Shown in pieces: positions 29,467 to 38,856 of a stretch of DNA of 64,000 nucleotides. The translations under genes were made by a program, and so were the position numbers. The DNA comes from Pseudomonas sp. BP8. Its GTDB lineage: Bacteria > Pseudomonadota > Gammaproteobacteria > Pseudomonadales > Pseudomonadaceae. The stretch spans positions 2,696,501 through 2,760,500 of the forward strand of contig NZ_JAGINK010000001.1 of the NCBI RefSeq assembly GCF_017875955.1, written 5' to 3'. Under the pieces are notes generated by a model that was given only the letters and a program-made list of their open reading frames with translations, did no database searches and was not told the DNA's origin. Position 1 is the stretch's first letter. Every line of letters starts with the position of its first letter.

Positions 29467-30303
29467 TTACGGGCTTGAGTTGATGCTCCCACTAGCCTGG
29501 AGTGCTCGCCCGATATTCTTCGCCGCGGCGACGGTCACGGACAGCGCTCGACGTTCAAGTTCCTCCGTGGTGCACCGCACAGCCGGCGCTGCAATGCTGA
29601 TAGCGCCAACAGGGTAGCCATCGATATCCAGGACCGGAACCGCCAGGATGCGCAGGCCTTCGGCGAACAGGGAGTCTGTGATGATGTACCCATCCTTACG
29701 AATCTGCCCCAACACCTCGGACAATGGCCGAGAGAGGGATTTGCTCATGAAGGATGTGGTCGAGGATAGCTCCTTGATGCGCTCAACCTCGTGATCAGGA
29801 AGGAACGCGAGGATCGACTGGCCGATCGCTGTCTGGCAGGCCGGCACCGTTGTACCAATGCGAATGTCCACTCCAAGCCGAGTGATACCGGCCCTGACAC
29901 GCTCCAGGTAAAGAACGTCTGCGCCTTGCAGCACGGCGAAGCTTGCCGCTTCACTGGTTTCGCTGACCAGTCCCCTCAACACAGGGCGAACCAGACTGCG
30001 CAGGTCCGTGTGAGCAATGGCGTGGAAGCCTAGGTTCAGGATTTTGAGGGTGAGGGAGAACCGCTTGCTCTCAGGAATTCGAGAAACATAGCCGAGGTCC
30101 ACCAGCGTATTCAGCATGCGGTAAGTCGTGCCAGGATCGAGCTCGGCTTTGGCAGCGATCTGGCTCAGGGTCAGCTCGTCGCTTTCCGCTGTGAACGCCT
30201 CCAAGACTCGAAATCCTTTGGCAAGAGACTGCACTGTGCTGCGCTGATTTTTATCTTCGTCAGCGGCGGGCGTTTCGCTTTTTGTTGATGTTCTAGGAGC
30301 CAT
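29467..30303 (-). CDS. IclR family transcriptional regulator
   Basis: The 278-residue protein has an N-terminal winged helix (VQSLAKGFRVLEAFTAESDE, LSQIAAKAELDPGTTYRMLNTL) and a C-terminal effector domain (LGVDIRIGTTVPACQTAIGQ, DGYPVGAISIAAP). It is transcribed in the same direction as pcaIJ and lies 377 bp upstream. PcaR is also an IclR protein, but this sequence differs clearly from P. putida PcaR as I recall it, so I do not assign that name. Local control of pcaIJ or of an unseen target remains possible. Confidence 0.88.
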   Translation of the reverse strand: MAPRTSTKSETPAADEDKNQRSTVQSLAKGFRVLEAFTAESDELTLSQIAAKAELDPGTTYRMLNTLVDLGYVSRIPESKRFSLTLKILNLGFHAIAHTDLRSLVRPVLRGLVSETSEAASFAVLQGADVLYLERVRAGITRLGVDIRIGTTVPACQTAIGQSILAFLPDHEVERIKELSSTTSFMSKSLSRPLSEVLGQIRKDGYIITDSLFAEGLRILAVPVLDIDGYPVGAISIAAPAVRCTTEELERRALSVTVAAAKNIGRALQASGSINSSP

Positions 30304-30411
30304 GCGCGATATCTACCTGGTGTAATTCTTGTTTTCGGAATGCGAAAAAAATCGTTCAAAAAGAATAGCACCAGGCGATCCTTCATCCCACCTCAGATTT
30401 CAGCAGCCAGA

Positions 30412-31812
30412 CTAGTTTTCAGGTAGCGAAATGACCGCCTCCAGCCCTGCATCGTGGTTGATCAGACTGACCTCGCCGCCATGCTGACGGGCTATGGAGC
30501 GCACGATAGAGAGACCGAGGCCGACCCCGCCTGTATTACGGTTTCTGGAATGTTCCAACCGATAAAAGGGCGTGAATACCGCTTCAAGCTCGGAAACAGG
30601 GATGCCGTTTCCCCTGTCCTTCACCGAAATGTGAACATGCTTATCTGCACTGTAAACGCGGACGTCTGCGCTCTCACCGTACCTCACAGCATTCTCGATG
30701 AGATTTCGGATAGCTCGCCGCAGCGCGTCAGGCCGGCATTCCAAAATGACTTTTGAGCTGCAGGAGAAAGACACGGCCATTCCCAAGGCGACCAAGTCTT
30801 CGCACAAGCTTTCGACCAAGGTCCCTATGTCCATCGTCCTGGTTGGCTCGGTCACAGCATTGTCACGGCCGTACCCGATTGCGGCTTCAGTGATCGCCGT
30901 AATCTCGTCCAGGGTCGCCAGCATCTTGCGCTGTATCTCCGGATCCTGAATGAACTCAACGCGCAGCCTGAGCGAAGTCAACGGGGTTCGAAGGTCGTGA
31001 CCCACTGCGGCCAGCATGCGCGTGCGATCATCTACAAAGCGCTGAATCCTGCGTTGCATCTGGTTAAAGGCCTGGGCGGTGCGACGGATATCTTCTGGGC
31101 CGTGCTCGCGCAGCTCCGTGTCTGAATGGCCTCGGCCCAATCTCTGGGCGGCACGCGCTAAATCTCGCAGTGGCTGGCTGATACCCCGAGCGATCAACAC
31201 GGCAATCAAGGTTAGGGCCAACGCGGTGATACCGAGGGATACCAATGCTCGGCGACTAAACGGTGAGTCCGTGACCGGCTTAGCGTAAGCCGCATGTAAC
31301 CAGGTGCCATCATTCAGCGGTGTGGCCACCCCCATGACATTGAGCTGCGGCAAGTAGATGAACCTGGCCGTTCGGGTAGAGGGCCATAAAGCTTCGCCTG
31401 GCACAGACCACGCAGCCGTCGCATCAATCGTTGCCGGTGGAACCTCATCTTCGCTTCGGAATTGCATTTGCAGCGTTCCCAGCGGCTGTCCATGGCTTAA
31501 CGGTTCAAGCAGATGTCGGCGAGCGAACTTCCACCACTCTGAAGGCTGGCTCGGTGAAGCTGGAAACAGCCAGAACCGCTCGTAAGCGGTGCTGCTGACT
31601 TGAAGCGTCATCTGCCGTTCGTCCACGGGCATTCGGTCCAAGAGTGAAGCCAGGGAAGAGGTTCGACTCAGAAAGTCAGACTTCGCCACCTCCCTCAGCG
31701 CCCCTGCGCGCTCGTCCCAAAAAATACTGAGGGTCAGCGCTTGCGAGACGATCAGCGCCAAAAGCATGAGCCCGATGAATCTTGCGGCTAGATTAGGGTT
31801 TCGTAATTTCAT
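30412..31812 (-). CDS. HAMP-domain sensor histidine kinase
   Basis: Starting at ATG 31812 the protein has 466 residues. It has a membrane segment near residues 10-28, a periplasmic sensor region to about 180, a second membrane segment near 185, a HAMP domain, the phosphorylated His272 in GHDLRTPLTSL, the N box RNLIENAVRYGE, and the G boxes KDRGNGIPVSELE and GGVGLGLSIVRSIA. The start overlaps the stop of the response-regulator gene (ATGA). With that regulator it probably controls the divergent DUF2790/efflux genes. Stimulus unknown. Confidence 0.92.
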   Translation of the reverse strand: MKLRNPNLAARFIGLMLLALIVSQALTLSIFWDERAGALREVAKSDFLSRTSSLASLLDRMPVDERQMTLQVSSTAYERFWLFPASPSQPSEWWKFARRHLLEPLSHGQPLGTLQMQFRSEDEVPPATIDATAAWSVPGEALWPSTRTARFIYLPQLNVMGVATPLNDGTWLHAAYAKPVTDSPFSRRALVSLGITALALTLIAVLIARGISQPLRDLARAAQRLGRGHSDTELREHGPEDIRRTAQAFNQMQRRIQRFVDDRTRMLAAVGHDLRTPLTSLRLRVEFIQDPEIQRKMLATLDEITAITEAAIGYGRDNAVTEPTRTMDIGTLVESLCEDLVALGMAVSFSCSSKVILECRPDALRRAIRNLIENAVRYGESADVRVYSADKHVHISVKDRGNGIPVSELEAVFTPFYRLEHSRNRNTGGVGLGLSIVRSIARQHGGEVSLINHDAGLEAVISLPEN

Positions 31813-32531
31813 GTTGATTTGGAAACCGGGTGCACGAACGCGTAGCCGCCGCCCCAATGGGTTCTGATATAAATCGGATTTTTAGGGTCCGGCTCAATTT
31901 TTCTGCGAAGTCGACTAACTTGGTTGTCGATACTTCTATCGAACGGTTCGCTAGTGCGACCAGAGACTTTGCTTAGAAGTTCGTCTCGCGTCACGATTTC
32001 ACCTGGCCTTTCTAATAGCGCAGCCAGTAATCTGAACTCGGTACCACTCAGTGATACTGACACGCCGTCAGTGCCCAATAACTCTCTGAGCTTACAGTTG
32101 AGAACCCATTCGCCGAAGCGGATGGACCCCTCCACCAGGCTGGAAACACTCTCGCTGGCGGGGATGGCCCGACGGAGCAGGGCTTTGACCCGAGCCAGCA
32201 ATTCACGGGGATTGAAGGGCTTTTTGAGATAGTCATCGCCCCCCATCTCAAGGCCGAGTATGACGTCTAAGTCTTCTGTGCGGGCACTTAAAAAAAGAAC
32301 GGGAGTATTAGAGCGAGAGCGGATGTGTCTGCACAGGCTTAATCCATCTTCACCCGGCATCATGACATCAAGAACAATTAAGTCCGGTGACTCCTTATCT
32401 AGCAATTCTCTGAGTGCAACCCCATCAGCCACAGTTGTCACGCGATAGCCTTCTTGGGTCAGATATTGCGCAACCAGTTCGCGGATGTCCGGATAGTCAT
32501 CAACGATTGCAATGTGCTGACTGGAACTCAT
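31809..32531 (-). CDS. OmpR/PhoB-family response regulator
   Basis: The 240-residue protein has a receiver domain with acidic pair Asp11/Asp12, the phosphorylated Asp55 in LIVLDVMMPGEDG and Lys in YLKKPFNP, then a winged-helix DNA-binding domain (SLSGTEFRLLAALLERPGEI, RSIDNQVSRLRRKIEPDPKN). It lies upstream of and overlaps the kinase gene, and is divergent from the DUF2790 gene. The repeated motifs at 32611-32648 in the gap are its likely binding sites. Confidence 0.93.
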   Translation of the reverse strand: MSSSQHIAIVDDYPDIRELVAQYLTQEGYRVTTVADGVALRELLDKESPDLIVLDVMMPGEDGLSLCRHIRSRSNTPVLFLSARTEDLDVILGLEMGGDDYLKKPFNPRELLARVKALLRRAIPASESVSSLVEGSIRFGEWVLNCKLRELLGTDGVSVSLSGTEFRLLAALLERPGEIVTRDELLSKVSGRTSEPFDRSIDNQVSRLRRKIEPDPKNPIYIRTHWGGGYAFVHPVSKST

Positions 32532-32610
32532 TTGTAAACCATCTGATGTAGTCGAATCCTTTCAGCCTAAGGTACGGCCGGCGTTTTGAAAAGAGCTGAA
32601 CAATCGGCCC

Positions 32611-32648
32611 GATACAGGTCTGATACATTTCTGACAGATTTGACAGAT
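32611..32648. promoter_or_regulatory. Direct-repeat array between the two-component system and DUF2790 gene
   Basis: GATACA occurs at 32611 and 32622 (11-bp step) and GACAGAT at 32633 and 32642 (9-bp step), four near-regular repeats about one helical turn apart. OmpR-type regulators bind tandem direct repeats of this kind. The array lies 100 bp before the DUF2790 start and 80 bp before the regulator's own start. Confidence 0.55.
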
Positions 32649-32748
32649 ATCAGGTGCATAACACACACAAACCATCCCACAAGGGACAAACTTTTCACGC
32701 ACCTCGGGATTTAGCATTCAGGCTCGATCAGAAAACGAGAGCCTTGAG

Positions 32749-33000
32749 ATGAACAAGTTGAAACACGCCGTCCTGTTCGGCCTGGTTTGTTTGGCCAGTG
32801 CCCTGTCGGTCGCTGTCCAGGCCGATCCCGCCCCGTATGAGTACGGAGAGAGTTTGGATGTCGCGAAGGTCATCAAGCTGAACGAGCCAAACCCGCCGAC
32901 CTGCCAGGTCGTTGAGGCCACCATGACCTACGAGGATTCTCAGGGCGCAGTGAAGACCGTTTCCTACCGTCGCCTGGCTGGTGTGTGTACCAATCGCTGA
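32749..33000 (+). CDS. DUF2790 family small periplasmic protein
   Basis: The 83-residue Pseudomonas DUF2790 protein has a signal peptide of about 25 residues (cleaved after VQA) and a mature domain with YEYGESLDVAKVI, CQVVEATMTYEDSQG and YRRLAGVC; the two Cys residues may form a disulfide. DUF2790 genes are often controlled by two-component systems; function unknown. It lies between the direct-repeat array and the efflux operon, 100 bp before the RND gene. Confidence 0.88.
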   Translation: MNKLKHAVLFGLVCLASALSVAVQADPAPYEYGESLDVAKVIKLNEPNPPTCQVVEATMTYEDSQGAVKTVSYRRLAGVCTNR

Positions 33001-33100
33001 TCGACCGACCTCTGCACCTCTTCCAGTTTTCGCTTAGCGCACCAGTTCTTGCGCACCTGGCGGCGATACCGCTGCCGCCTGCATCACCGTTGGAGTTTTC

Positions 33101-36100
33101 ATGCTTGGCCTAGTCAAGACGGCACTGCACAAGCCTTACACCTTTGCAGTCCTCGCCATCCTCATTTGTATCGTCGGTCCGCTTGCTGCCTTGCGCACCC
33201 CAACCGACGTGTTTCCCGACATCGACATCCCGGTTATCGCGGTTGTATGGCAATACAACGGCCTTTCGCCGAATGGCATGGCCGGCAGGGTGATTTACAC
33301 CTACGAACGTGCGCTTGGGACAACCGTTAACGATATCCAGCACATCGAATCTCAGTCGCTCCCTGGGATGGGTATTGTCAAAATCTTCTTCCAGCCTGGT
33401 GTGGACATCCGCACGGCCAATGCCCAGGTCACAGCGATTTCCCAGACGGTGTTGAAGCAGATGCCTCCCGGCATCACTCCACCGATGATCTTGAACTACA
33501 AGGCCTCCACGGTTCCGATCTTGCAGATGGCGTTCTCAAGCAGCTCGCTGTCCGAAGCTAAGATTCGAGATCTGGCGCTCAACAGTATTCGCCCTCAGCT
33601 TTCCAGTATCGAAGGCTTGGCCATGCCTTTCCCGTATGGCGGGAAGCAGCGGCAGATCACCCTGGATCTGGACCCTCAAGCGTTGGCAGCCAAAGGACTC
33701 TCCGCCCAGGATATTGGCAAGGCGCTGTCTGCCCAGAACCAGATCATTCCGGTGGGCACGCTGAAGCTTGATCGCTCGGAGTACACCGTTTTGTTGAACA
33801 ACAGCCCGGTGGCTGTTGATGCACTAAACCAGTTGCCGGTGAAGACTGTGAATGGTGTCACCATCACGCTGGGTCAGGTCGCTCACGTGCATGACGGTTC
33901 GTCGCCGCAAACCAACATCGTGCGTGTAGATGGTCGGCGTGCGGTGCTGATGCCTGCGCTCAAGAACGGCGCGGTCTCGACCCTATCGATCGTTCAGCAA
34001 ATCCGCGAGGCCTTCCCCGCGATGTACGAGGTCCTTCCGGACTCGCTGAAAACGTCGTTACTCGCTGATGCTTCGGTGTTCGTGAAGGCCTCTGTGGAAA
34101 GCGTGGCGCACGAGGGAATCATCGCGGCCGTGCTCACCAGCTTGATGATTCTATTGTTTTTGGGCAGCTGGCGAAGCACCGTCATCATTGCGTCCTCCAT
34201 TCCGCTGGCCATCCTTTCGGCAATCGCGCTGCTGTCGGTCACCGGGCAAACCTTGAACGTCATGACCCTAGGCGGCTTGGCGCTTGCGGTCGGGATTCTG
34301 GTCGACGATGCGACCGTTACCATCGAGAACATCAACTGGCACTTGGAACAAGGTAAGTCGGTCAGGGACGCCATCCTCGATGGCGCTCGCCAGATCGTAG
34401 GGCCAGCATTCGTATCGCTGCTCTGCATCTGCATCGTGTTCGTACCGATGTTCTTGCTAAATGGTATCGCCGGCTATCTGTTCCGCCCCATGGCCCTCGC
34501 GGTCATCTTCGCGATGGGCTCATCGTTCCTGCTCTCGCGGACGTTGGTGCCGACGATGGCGCTCTTCCTGCTCAAGCCACACCAGGTCGAGTCGGGCGAA
34601 GGTCGCCACCCTGAAGAACCGTACCTGAACCACCACGAAGGCGATCACCCTCACGGTCGAATGACCAAAGGGCTTGTCGCGTTCCAGCAAGGCTTCGAAA
34701 AACGGTTCTCCGCCATACGCGATCACTATCTTTATGTGCTGCGCTTCGCCCTGGCACGTCGTCGTGTGTTCCTCGGTTCGTTCCTGGGCTGCGTACTTGC
34801 CTCATTCCTGCTGGTACCAACGCTTGGCAAGGATTTCTTCCCGGCCGTGGACGGCGGCGCCATTGCATTGCATGTCCGCCTGCCTCTTGGTACTCGGATC
34901 GAAGAAAGCGCCGCGATATTCGACAGGATCGAAGACTCGATTCGCAAAGTTATTCCTGGCAACCAGCTCGAAACCATCATGGACAACATTGGTATCCCTG
35001 CGTCGGGTATCAACATGGCTTACAACAACACCGGTACCACGGGGCCTCATGATGGTGACATTCAGATTGAGCTGAAGGAGGGGCATTCGGATACTGCTGC
35101 CTACGTGAAAGCCCTGCGCGAGCAATTGCCTACCGAATTCCCAGGCACCACTTTCTCCTTCCTGCCGGCTGATGTGAGCAGTCAAATCCTCAACTTCGGC
35201 TCTCCTGCTCCGCTGGACGTGCAGATCTCGGGGCCCAACGACGAAGCAAACCGTACATTTGCCGCAGAGTTGATAAAGCGGCTCCGGTTGATTCCGGGCA
35301 TTGCTGACCTAAGGCTGCAGCAACCGACCGGTTACCCGACCTTCAAGGTCAGCGTGGACCGCTTGAAAGCTTCTCCGCTGGGTATCACCGAAGCCGATGT
35401 GACCAACAGCATGACGTCGTCCCTGGCAGGTAGCTCGCAGATCGCGCCGGCGTTCTGGCTTGATCCCAAATCTGGGGTTTCGTATGGCTTGGTAGCTGCT
35501 GCCCCGCAGTACCGGATGGATGACCTCGGCAAACTGGAGGCGCTTCCCATCACTGGCAGCGACGGGCGCACCCAGATGCTGAGCAACCTCGCCACCATCA
35601 CCCGCGAGTCGAGCCCTGCAGTTATTAGCCATTACAACATCCGACCCACGCTCAATCTCTATGCCAATGTTCAAGACCGGGACTTGGGCGGCGTTGCAGC
35701 AGATATCCAGCGCGTGTTGAAAGACGCCGAATCTATACGCCCCAAGGGCGTCTCCGCTTCGCTGCATGGTCAGATCGAGGCCATGAATGAGGCGTTCAGT
35801 GGGTTGCTGTTCGGATTGGTCGGGGCAATCGTGCTGATTTACCTGCTCACCGTGGTGAACTTCCAATCCTGGATCGATCCGGTGGTAATCATTTCCGCTC
35901 TTCCCGCAGGCCTCGCCGGCATCGTCTGGATGCTGTTCCTGACCGGATCGACCCTTTCCGTACCAGCACTGACAGGGGCAATTCTGTGTATGGGTGTAGC
36001 TACAGCCAACTCAATCCTCATTGTCAGTTTCTGCAGGGAGCGCCTCGCTGTCCACGGCGACGCATTGAAAGCAGCTGTTGAAGCGGGGTTCACGCGCTTC

Positions 36101-36322
36101 CGCCCCGTCTGCATGACAGCGCTGGCAATGATCATCGGGATGCTCCCCACCGCACTCTCCACGGAACAGAACGCCCCACTGGGCCGTGCCGTGATCGGCG
36201 GATTGATCTTGGCGACCTGCGCAACGCTGCTGTTTGTTCCAACACTGTTCAGCCTTATCCATGGGCGCAAGGGCTCGAACGAACTTTTGATGAACGCTGG
36301 AGAATGCCCGGATGTCGCGTAA
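33101..36322 (+). CDS. RND efflux transporter, inner-membrane permease
   Basis: The 1073-residue AcrB-superfamily proton-driven pump has an N-terminal membrane segment, two large periplasmic loops and 12 membrane segments in all. Motifs include PTDVFPDIDIPVIAVVWQYNG, GGLALAVGILVDDATVTIENI with the proton-relay acidic pair, and FFPAVDGGAIALHVR. A hydrophilic His-rich stretch (about residues 497-525: HQVESGEGRHPEEPYLNHHEG and onward) sits between the halves. Gene order permease, adaptor, outer-membrane factor is the reverse of the common one. Substrate unknown. Confidence 0.92.
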   Translation: MLGLVKTALHKPYTFAVLAILICIVGPLAALRTPTDVFPDIDIPVIAVVWQYNGLSPNGMAGRVIYTYERALGTTVNDIQHIESQSLPGMGIVKIFFQPGVDIRTANAQVTAISQTVLKQMPPGITPPMILNYKASTVPILQMAFSSSSLSEAKIRDLALNSIRPQLSSIEGLAMPFPYGGKQRQITLDLDPQALAAKGLSAQDIGKALSAQNQIIPVGTLKLDRSEYTVLLNNSPVAVDALNQLPVKTVNGVTITLGQVAHVHDGSSPQTNIVRVDGRRAVLMPALKNGAVSTLSIVQQIREAFPAMYEVLPDSLKTSLLADASVFVKASVESVAHEGIIAAVLTSLMILLFLGSWRSTVIIASSIPLAILSAIALLSVTGQTLNVMTLGGLALAVGILVDDATVTIENINWHLEQGKSVRDAILDGARQIVGPAFVSLLCICIVFVPMFLLNGIAGYLFRPMALAVIFAMGSSFLLSRTLVPTMALFLLKPHQVESGEGRHPEEPYLNHHEGDHPHGRMTKGLVAFQQGFEKRFSAIRDHYLYVLRFALARRRVFLGSFLGCVLASFLLVPTLGKDFFPAVDGGAIALHVRLPLGTRIEESAAIFDRIEDSIRKVIPGNQLETIMDNIGIPASGINMAYNNTGTTGPHDGDIQIELKEGHSDTAAYVKALREQLPTEFPGTTFSFLPADVSSQILNFGSPAPLDVQISGPNDEANRTFAAELIKRLRLIPGIADLRLQQPTGYPTFKVSVDRLKASPLGITEADVTNSMTSSLAGSSQIAPAFWLDPKSGVSYGLVAAAPQYRMDDLGKLEALPITGSDGRTQMLSNLATITRESSPAVISHYNIRPTLNLYANVQDRDLGGVAADIQRVLKDAESIRPKGVSASLHGQIEAMNEAFSGLLFGLVGAIVLIYLLTVVNFQSWIDPVVIISALPAGLAGIVWMLFLTGSTLSVPALTGAILCMGVATANSILIVSFCRERLAVHGDALKAAVEAGFTRFRPVCMTALAMIIGMLPTALSTEQNAPLGRAVIGGLILATCATLLFVPTLFSLIHGRKGSNELLMNAGECPDVA

Positions 36323-37478
36323 TAAAACCGCCACGATGAATCCCTCGAAAAAATTCTTGGTGGGCGGAGTGGCTTTGGTCGTGATCGCCGTGGGCAGCGG
36401 TCTCGCTGTCCGTTCGCACCAAGCCAGCGCGGTAGAAGCGTGGGCTATTGCGCACGCTGAGCCGACTGTGAGCACGGTGATCGCGAGTGCCGACTCATCG
36501 GAAAAAACGCTCCGGTTACCTGCCACATTGGCTCCTTGGAGCGATGCGCCTATCCATGCTCGGGTCAGTGGCTACTTGAAGCGCTGGACAGCTGATTTGG
36601 GAACCCGTGTAAAAGCCGGCGACGTGCTGGCTGAAATCGATAGCCCAGAGTTGGACCAACAGATTGCCCAGGCGAAGGCCGACTTGGAGCAAGCGCGCGC
36701 CCAGGCAGCGATTGCCCGTCTCACTGCCTCTCGATGGCAGCGACTGTTGGCCGAGCACTCCGTGTCTCAACAAGATGCAGATGAGAAAGCGGCGGATTGC
36801 CGCTCTATCTCGGCCCGCGCTGATGCTGCCAAGGCGAACTACGAGCGACTCGTGCAAATGGGACAGTTCAAGGTGCTGCGAGCACCGTTCGACGGGATAG
36901 TTACCGCTCGTAAAACGGATGTTGGCCAGCTGATACATGCGGATAACACATCAGGCCCTGAGCTGTTCCACATGGTTGCGCTCCATGATTTAAGACTGCT
37001 TGTGCCTGTTCCCCAGAGCTACGCCACCGCGCTATCGGCAGACTTCAAAGCCAAATTGCGAGTTCCAGAGCGTCCAGGTGAAGCCTTTGATGCAACGCTG
37101 ATGAGCACTGCAGGCTCGATTGATCAGCGCTCGGGTACCCTCATGGCGCAGTTCAAAGTGAGCAACCCCGGTGGCAGGCTCCTCCCAGGAGGATATGCCG
37201 AAGTTGAATTACCCGTTGGCAGTCGGCCGAGCAGCGTGGCCGTTCCCGCGACCAGTTTGATTTTCCGCAAAGCAGGGCCACAGGTAGCGGTGGTAGATAA
37301 AGCGGGTCTTGTTGCCCTTCGAGATGTGCACATAGGCCTCGACCTGGGCACTCTCTTGCAGCTGGACGCGGGTCTTCAGGCTGGCGAGCAGGTCATCGAT
37401 AACCCACCAGATGGTTTGCGGGCTGGCGACAAGGTCAAAGTGGCAGAGGGAGTGGTTAACCATGCCCCGAAAGCCTGA
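36312..37478 (+). CDS. RND efflux periplasmic adaptor (HlyD/AcrA family)
   Basis: The 388-residue membrane-fusion protein has an N-terminal membrane anchor (about residues 15-33) and no lipobox. It has a barrel-sandwich region (ARVSGYLKRWTADLGTRVKAGDVLAEIDSPELDQQ), a coiled-coil hairpin (about 105-175) and a beta-barrel (LRAPFDGIVTARKTDVGQLI). It overlaps the permease gene by 11 bp and the next gene by 17 bp, so the three are one operon. Confidence 0.92.
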   Translation: MSRNKTATMNPSKKFLVGGVALVVIAVGSGLAVRSHQASAVEAWAIAHAEPTVSTVIASADSSEKTLRLPATLAPWSDAPIHARVSGYLKRWTADLGTRVKAGDVLAEIDSPELDQQIAQAKADLEQARAQAAIARLTASRWQRLLAEHSVSQQDADEKAADCRSISARADAAKANYERLVQMGQFKVLRAPFDGIVTARKTDVGQLIHADNTSGPELFHMVALHDLRLLVPVPQSYATALSADFKAKLRVPERPGEAFDATLMSTAGSIDQRSGTLMAQFKVSNPGGRLLPGGYAEVELPVGSRPSSVAVPATSLIFRKAGPQVAVVDKAGLVALRDVHIGLDLGTLLQLDAGLQAGEQVIDNPPDGLRAGDKVKVAEGVVNHAPKA

Positions 37479-38856
37479 GCTTTTGCTACTTGCCGCCCTG
37501 ATCAGTGGGTGTTCGCTTGCACCCCAATACAGCGCGCCGATCGTCGATTTGCCAGCACAATATTTTGAGCCGGGGTGGCAGTCTGCGTCACCGACTGCCC
37601 CCACGGAGGCAATCGACTGGAGCCTGTTCAACGACGCCACCCTGAGTGACCTTCAAGCGCTTCTGATCCAGCGAAACCCCGATCTGCATGCGGCGCTAGC
37701 GCATTACCAGGCTGTCACTGCGTATGCTGCGGGTGTATCCGGTTTGTCTGCGCCCCAGGTGGACGCTGGCGTGGCCACCCTTCGGCAGCGACAGTCTGAC
37801 AATCGCCCTTTGCGCGGATCCAGTCAGCCCTCCGTCTACAACAGCAATACGTTGGGGTTGGCCGGCTCTCTGGATCTCGATCTGTGGGGACGGCTGCGCA
37901 ACGAAGCCTCGATGGCCCAAGCTCAAGCAGATGCGTCAGCAGGTGATCTGCGGGAAGCTCAGCGATCATTGCAAACACAATTGGCCATTCATTACCTCAG
38001 ACTTCGGGGTATGAATGCGCAAAGCAAGATTCTGCGCGAGACGATCGACAGCTATGGCCAGGCTTTGAAGCTGGTCGAAAGCCGTTATCGCGGCGCAATT
38101 GCCTCAGAGCTCGACCTTGTTCGAGCTAAGCACCAACTCTCCGACGCCAAAGCGCAACTTGATGAGACCCTTGGTCAGCGTGCGGTAGAGCTTCACATGG
38201 TCGCCGCCCTTGTCGGATCTACTGCTGAGCAACTGAATCTGACCTTGCCTGATCCGCAACCCGAACTGCCCCATATCCCGAAAACGCTTCCCAGCGCTTT
38301 GCTACAGCAGCGTCCTGATATTTCCGCTGCTGAGCGTCGAGTCTACGCCGCCAACCGCGGTATCGGCGTGGCGCGGGCCGCTATGTATCCGGATATAGGA
38401 CTGACCGCCTCGATCGGTGGGCAGACAACCGGCAGCGGAAATCTCCTGGCGGCCAGCAATCGCTATTGGGCCCTGGGTCCGTTGATCCACCTGCCGATTT
38501 TTGAAGGTGGGCGCTTGCAAGCACAGGAAGATCAAAGGGTCTCCGAATTTGATGAAGCCTCTGCTCGTTACCGTAGCACGGTGTTGAATGCGATACGCGA
38601 GGTTGAGGACAACCTTGCAATGCTCAACCACCTGGAGCAGCAAGCATCGGATGAGAACGACGCGCTCGGCGCAGCGCAGCGTGCCACGACGCTGGCCACG
38701 CAGCGCTACAAGGAAGGTGCCATCAGCTACCTGGAGGTTCTTACTGCGCAGACTCTGGACCTCGAAGCTCAGCGCAAACTGCAGAAGGTGCAGACCAACC
38801 AGATGATTCACAGCGCCCGTTTGATCGGCGCGGTGGGCGGTCAATGGGGCTCTTAA
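37462..38856 (+). CDS. Outer-membrane efflux factor, NodT/TolC-type lipoprotein
   Basis: Starting at ATG 37462 the protein has 464 residues and a lipoprotein signal with lipobox Leu-Ile-Ser-Gly-Cys (ALISGCSLAPQYSAP). Two outer-membrane efflux repeats follow (PDLHAALAHYQAVTAYAAGV and PDISAAERRVYAANRGIGVARAAMYPDI). The frame is open from 37411, but the upstream residues are the adaptor overlap. It completes the tripartite pump. Confidence 0.92.
   Translation: MPRKPELLLLAALISGCSLAPQYSAPIVDLPAQYFEPGWQSASPTAPTEAIDWSLFNDATLSDLQALLIQRNPDLHAALAHYQAVTAYAAGVSGLSAPQVDAGVATLRQRQSDNRPLRGSSQPSVYNSNTLGLAGSLDLDLWGRLRNEASMAQAQADASAGDLREAQRSLQTQLAIHYLRLRGMNAQSKILRETIDSYGQALKLVESRYRGAIASELDLVRAKHQLSDAKAQLDETLGQRAVELHMVAALVGSTAEQLNLTLPDPQPELPHIPKTLPSALLQQRPDISAAERRVYAANRGIGVARAAMYPDIGLTASIGGQTTGSGNLLAASNRYWALGPLIHLPIFEGGRLQAQEDQRVSEFDEASARYRSTVLNAIREVEDNLAMLNHLEQQASDENDALGAAQRATTLATQRYKEGAISYLEVLTAQTLDLEAQRKLQKVQTNQMIHSARLIGAVGGQWGS

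Noticed and set aside
29467..30303. Calling the IclR gene pcaR
   Set aside because: Its sequence differs clearly from P. putida PcaR as I recall it, although its position near pcaIJ is suggestive.
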